A stretch of 64,000 nt of DNA from Yponomeuta sedellus (Eukaryota > Arthropoda > Insecta > Lepidoptera > Yponomeutidae): positions 23,034,879 to 23,098,878 of the forward strand of contig OW203722.1 of NCBI GenBank assembly GCA_934045075.1. The letters are read 5' to 3'. Each line of letters begins with the position of its first letter. Within the stretch, counting starts at the first letter, position 1. The notes under the pieces were generated by a model. That model saw only the letters and a program-made list of their open reading frames with translations. It had not been told where the DNA came from and did no database searches. A program made the translations under genes and the position numbers. Below, one piece after another: positions 61,979 through 64,000 of the stretch.

Positions 61979-62409
61979 TATTCCATAACCAACAAAGGAC
62001 CACCAACATCTCCTCGGTCATAACTCGGTAGAGCAGCCAGCTTTTTCAAATATTCCTTGTACAAAGGCGGCAAGGCGTGAGTGACGTGATCGGTCGACCA
62101 TCCGCCATAAGTCCGGCGATAGTAAGTGGAGAGAATAGCGGCTTGAAACAAAGGCTCTGACACAAAGACTGGAAACACTAAGGCTACTTGGTACGATTTT
62201 AACACATTTTTTTAAATAAAAATAAACCAGACTGGTTGAAATTTGTATATAAAAGAAGAGTCTTGGATAGAATATTTGGACCGTTTTATGCAGAAAGATT
62301 CCAAACCTTATAAAATACCTCTCGAGAAAAATTCTTATATTTGTATAAAAATGCGTATATAGAACACATAAAGTGCCACCCAGACTGAGGCCTTTTGTGT
62401 ACTAATCTA
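61979..62409. other. Unannotated stretch
   Basis: A 75-codon reverse frame (62205-61978) has no recognisable motif. Confidence 0.4.
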
Positions 62410-62493
62410 GCACGGCTGCCTCCAGAGGGGAATCAAACCCACGGCCTTAGTTTCGGTAGTCAAGCGTTTTAACCGCTAGGCTGTCGAGGCAGC
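62410..62493 (-). repeat. tRNA-like SINE head
   Basis: Reverse strand: GGCTGCCTCGACAGCCTAGC, GGTTAAAACGC, B-box-like GGTTTGATTCCCC. It resembles the head of SINE-C or a sister family. Confidence 0.55.
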
Positions 62494-62502
62494 CAACATA
62501 AT

Positions 62503-62665
62503 ATTAGTAAACTGTGAAGGAAAACATCGTGAGAAAACTTCCGTGTCTGGAGTGTTTAAATACCTCAGCGCTAGAAATTGCAAATCCGCGGTGGGCACGC
62601 ATGGTAGTTAAGCCCATATTCTCTCTCTGAGAGAAGGCCTGTGCCCCGCAGTGGGATGTTTTAGG
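62503..62665 (+). repeat. SINE-B 3' part
   Basis: CTGTGAAGGAAAACATCGTG, TAAGCCCATATTCTCTCTCT, CCTGTGCCCCGCAGTGGGAT. Confidence 0.7.
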
Positions 62666-63379
62666 CTAAATAAAAAATGTCAGTTTTCTACATATATTAA
62701 GTCAAGTAAAGCTCAAAGTTTCAGTACGAAAGCGAACTACACTGCAAATGAAAAGTACATCGCAAAAGCGCTGTAGTTGTAGCGAGCAGCAATTATTAAA
62801 AAAAGCAACTAACAGCACTTTAAGCAAATCACCGCTTCACGAAAACCCACTCCTTCATGAAAGCATAAAACACTACCTTCTTGCAATAAAACTTGGGCCA
62901 TTTATGCAAATCCCGAGTAATTCACAGACAGTAACCGAATTAAACGATGTGCTCGCTAAAGCTGGTCACCCTTTCTATTTCGGTCTTCAGAGCATTCTTA
63001 TTGTAAAGGCATAGAGTCGAATTCAGATTGCCCTTGTAAAGGTCGACGCGCTAGGGTGTACGAGCTCTGTGCTCAGACAAAATGGTCGCCTAATTAGAAG
63101 GTGGACGCTGAAGCAACTGTTAAGATTCAATTTAGCCCAATGCACTCCCGACTAGTCTGGTCCTCTACTCTCCACCTTTTCTCATAAATTTCGCACGACT
63201 TTGAACCTTGTAAGACATATACCAACTGAATATTGCCTTCATATTATCTTTATAATAAGAATACTCTAATCCCTATTGTTAACTTTCGTATTGTACTGCA
63301 TGTAAATTACACACATTTACTTTGAGTAATAAGGCCGCTAATGTACTGCACTATGTTAATTGTTTATTATATAAACAAT
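62666..63379. other. Unannotated stretch
   Basis: The 88-codon frame 62748-63014 shows no motif. A SINE-H-like scrap (TAAGGCCGCTAATGTACT) lies near 63330. Confidence 0.4.
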
Positions 63380-63380
63380 A

Positions 63381-63527
63381 GCCGGGTTCAAACATCGGCT
63401 GGGGGAAAAAAACCGTCCAGTTCTGGGATATTTATATGATTGTGATGTCGTTGTTTCTGGTTCCCAGTACACAGGGTATCCTAGTGCGATGTATATTCCT
63501 GTATGTAAATGTTATGTTGTGTTATAT
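63381..63527 (+). repeat. SINE-C copy, head-truncated
   Basis: GCCGGGTTCAAACATCGGCT, GTGATGTCGTTGTTTCTGGT, CACAGGGTATCCTAGTGCG, ending in ATGTTATGTTG. Confidence 0.7.
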
Positions 63528-64000
63528 TCTACTTACCTATGATGATGGCTACATGTCAAAAGATGTCAACGTCAGATTTAAAATACTTAGAGACTAATGT
63601 ACGTTTAAAAGGTATACCTCAATTGGTATATTTTTATGTAGTTTCTGAACAACTTCAGTCACTGTTATGTAAAACGAAGTCGCCACCCAGTAGCAGGGAA
63701 GATATGAAAGATCGACGAAACTAGTTTTGTGACAAAATTCTTCTTGAATAAGCTTATCCCGGGTCAGTTATTAACTTAACTTTTGCGAGTGCTGGATATG
63801 GCAACTCGAACTCTGGCGGTTATAAACTTAAGACATTACGAAGGGAACCGACAAGATTGGCAAGAGACGAGGAGGTTGGCATGAAAATATAGGGCTTGTA
63901 TAGGAATTAAAGGAGGGTTCGGCAACTAAATCGTTTAAAAGGGGGGACAATTTAAATGGGACAGTAAAATAAAAAACAAAACCGTAAGTCGGTGGTAGAT
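63528..64000. other. Unannotated stretch
   Basis: No gene or repeat recognised up to the window edge. Confidence 0.4.

Noticed and set aside
62748..63014. An 88-codon forward frame as a host gene
   Set aside because: No motif, no splice or promoter context; length is within chance expectation.

Overview
The window looks like repeat-dense, non-coding DNA from an insect, most probably a moth or butterfly (inference). It is AT-rich, has no operon-like gene packing, and is packed with tRNA-derived SINEs, 5'-truncated non-LTR (LINE) fragments, small inverted-repeat elements and a BEL/Pao LTR retrotransposon. I found no convincing host protein-coding exon and no functional tRNA or rRNA gene. Family names used here (SINE-A, -B, -C, -H; Rep-D, -J, -L, -M, -P; LINE-E, -F, -G, -N; element K) are local labels, not database names.

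The one intact gene is the polyprotein of a full-length BEL/Pao element (20386-27388, + strand). It has near-identical 349/350-bp LTRs, a perfect 5-bp target duplication CTACT, and a 1905-residue open frame carrying gag, zinc-knuckle, aspartic protease, reverse transcriptase, RNase H, integrase and C-terminal domains. The LTRs differ only by one A in a homopolymer, so the insertion is recent.

Layout: 1-20 kb is a mosaic of SINE-A/B/C, Rep-D, LINE-E/F/G tails, two decayed LINE reverse-transcriptase fragments (2.2 and 13 kb) and an unexplained GC-richer block (17.5-18.5 kb). 20.4-27.4 kb is the BEL element, inserted next to a truncated recombinase-like reading frame. 28-34 kb holds more Rep-D, LINE and SINE copies. 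34.0-38.1 kb is a tandem duplication of a 2056-bp unit. 38-48 kb contains SINEs, several inverted-repeat elements, a second truncated recombinase-like frame and a compound tetranucleotide satellite of about 0.8 kb. 48-54 kb contains LINE ends, an exact 62-bp minisatellite and a GC-rich retroposed sequence nested in a LINE coding region. 54-64 kb is a further mosaic with a 0.25-kb ATGT satellite.

The most interesting patterns are structural. (i) SINE-A copies are repeatedly inverted, and the inverted parts share one breakpoint at an internal T5 run; several are bounded by clear target duplications, consistent with twin priming. (ii) Perfect palindromes with 0-5 nt spacers occur at or near the 5' junctions of retroelement copies, consistent with foldback of nascent cDNA. 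(iii) Two loci pair a foldback repeat with a truncated, acidic-N-terminus open frame resembling the start of Crypton-type tyrosine recombinases. (iv) Several nested insertions give a relative chronology.
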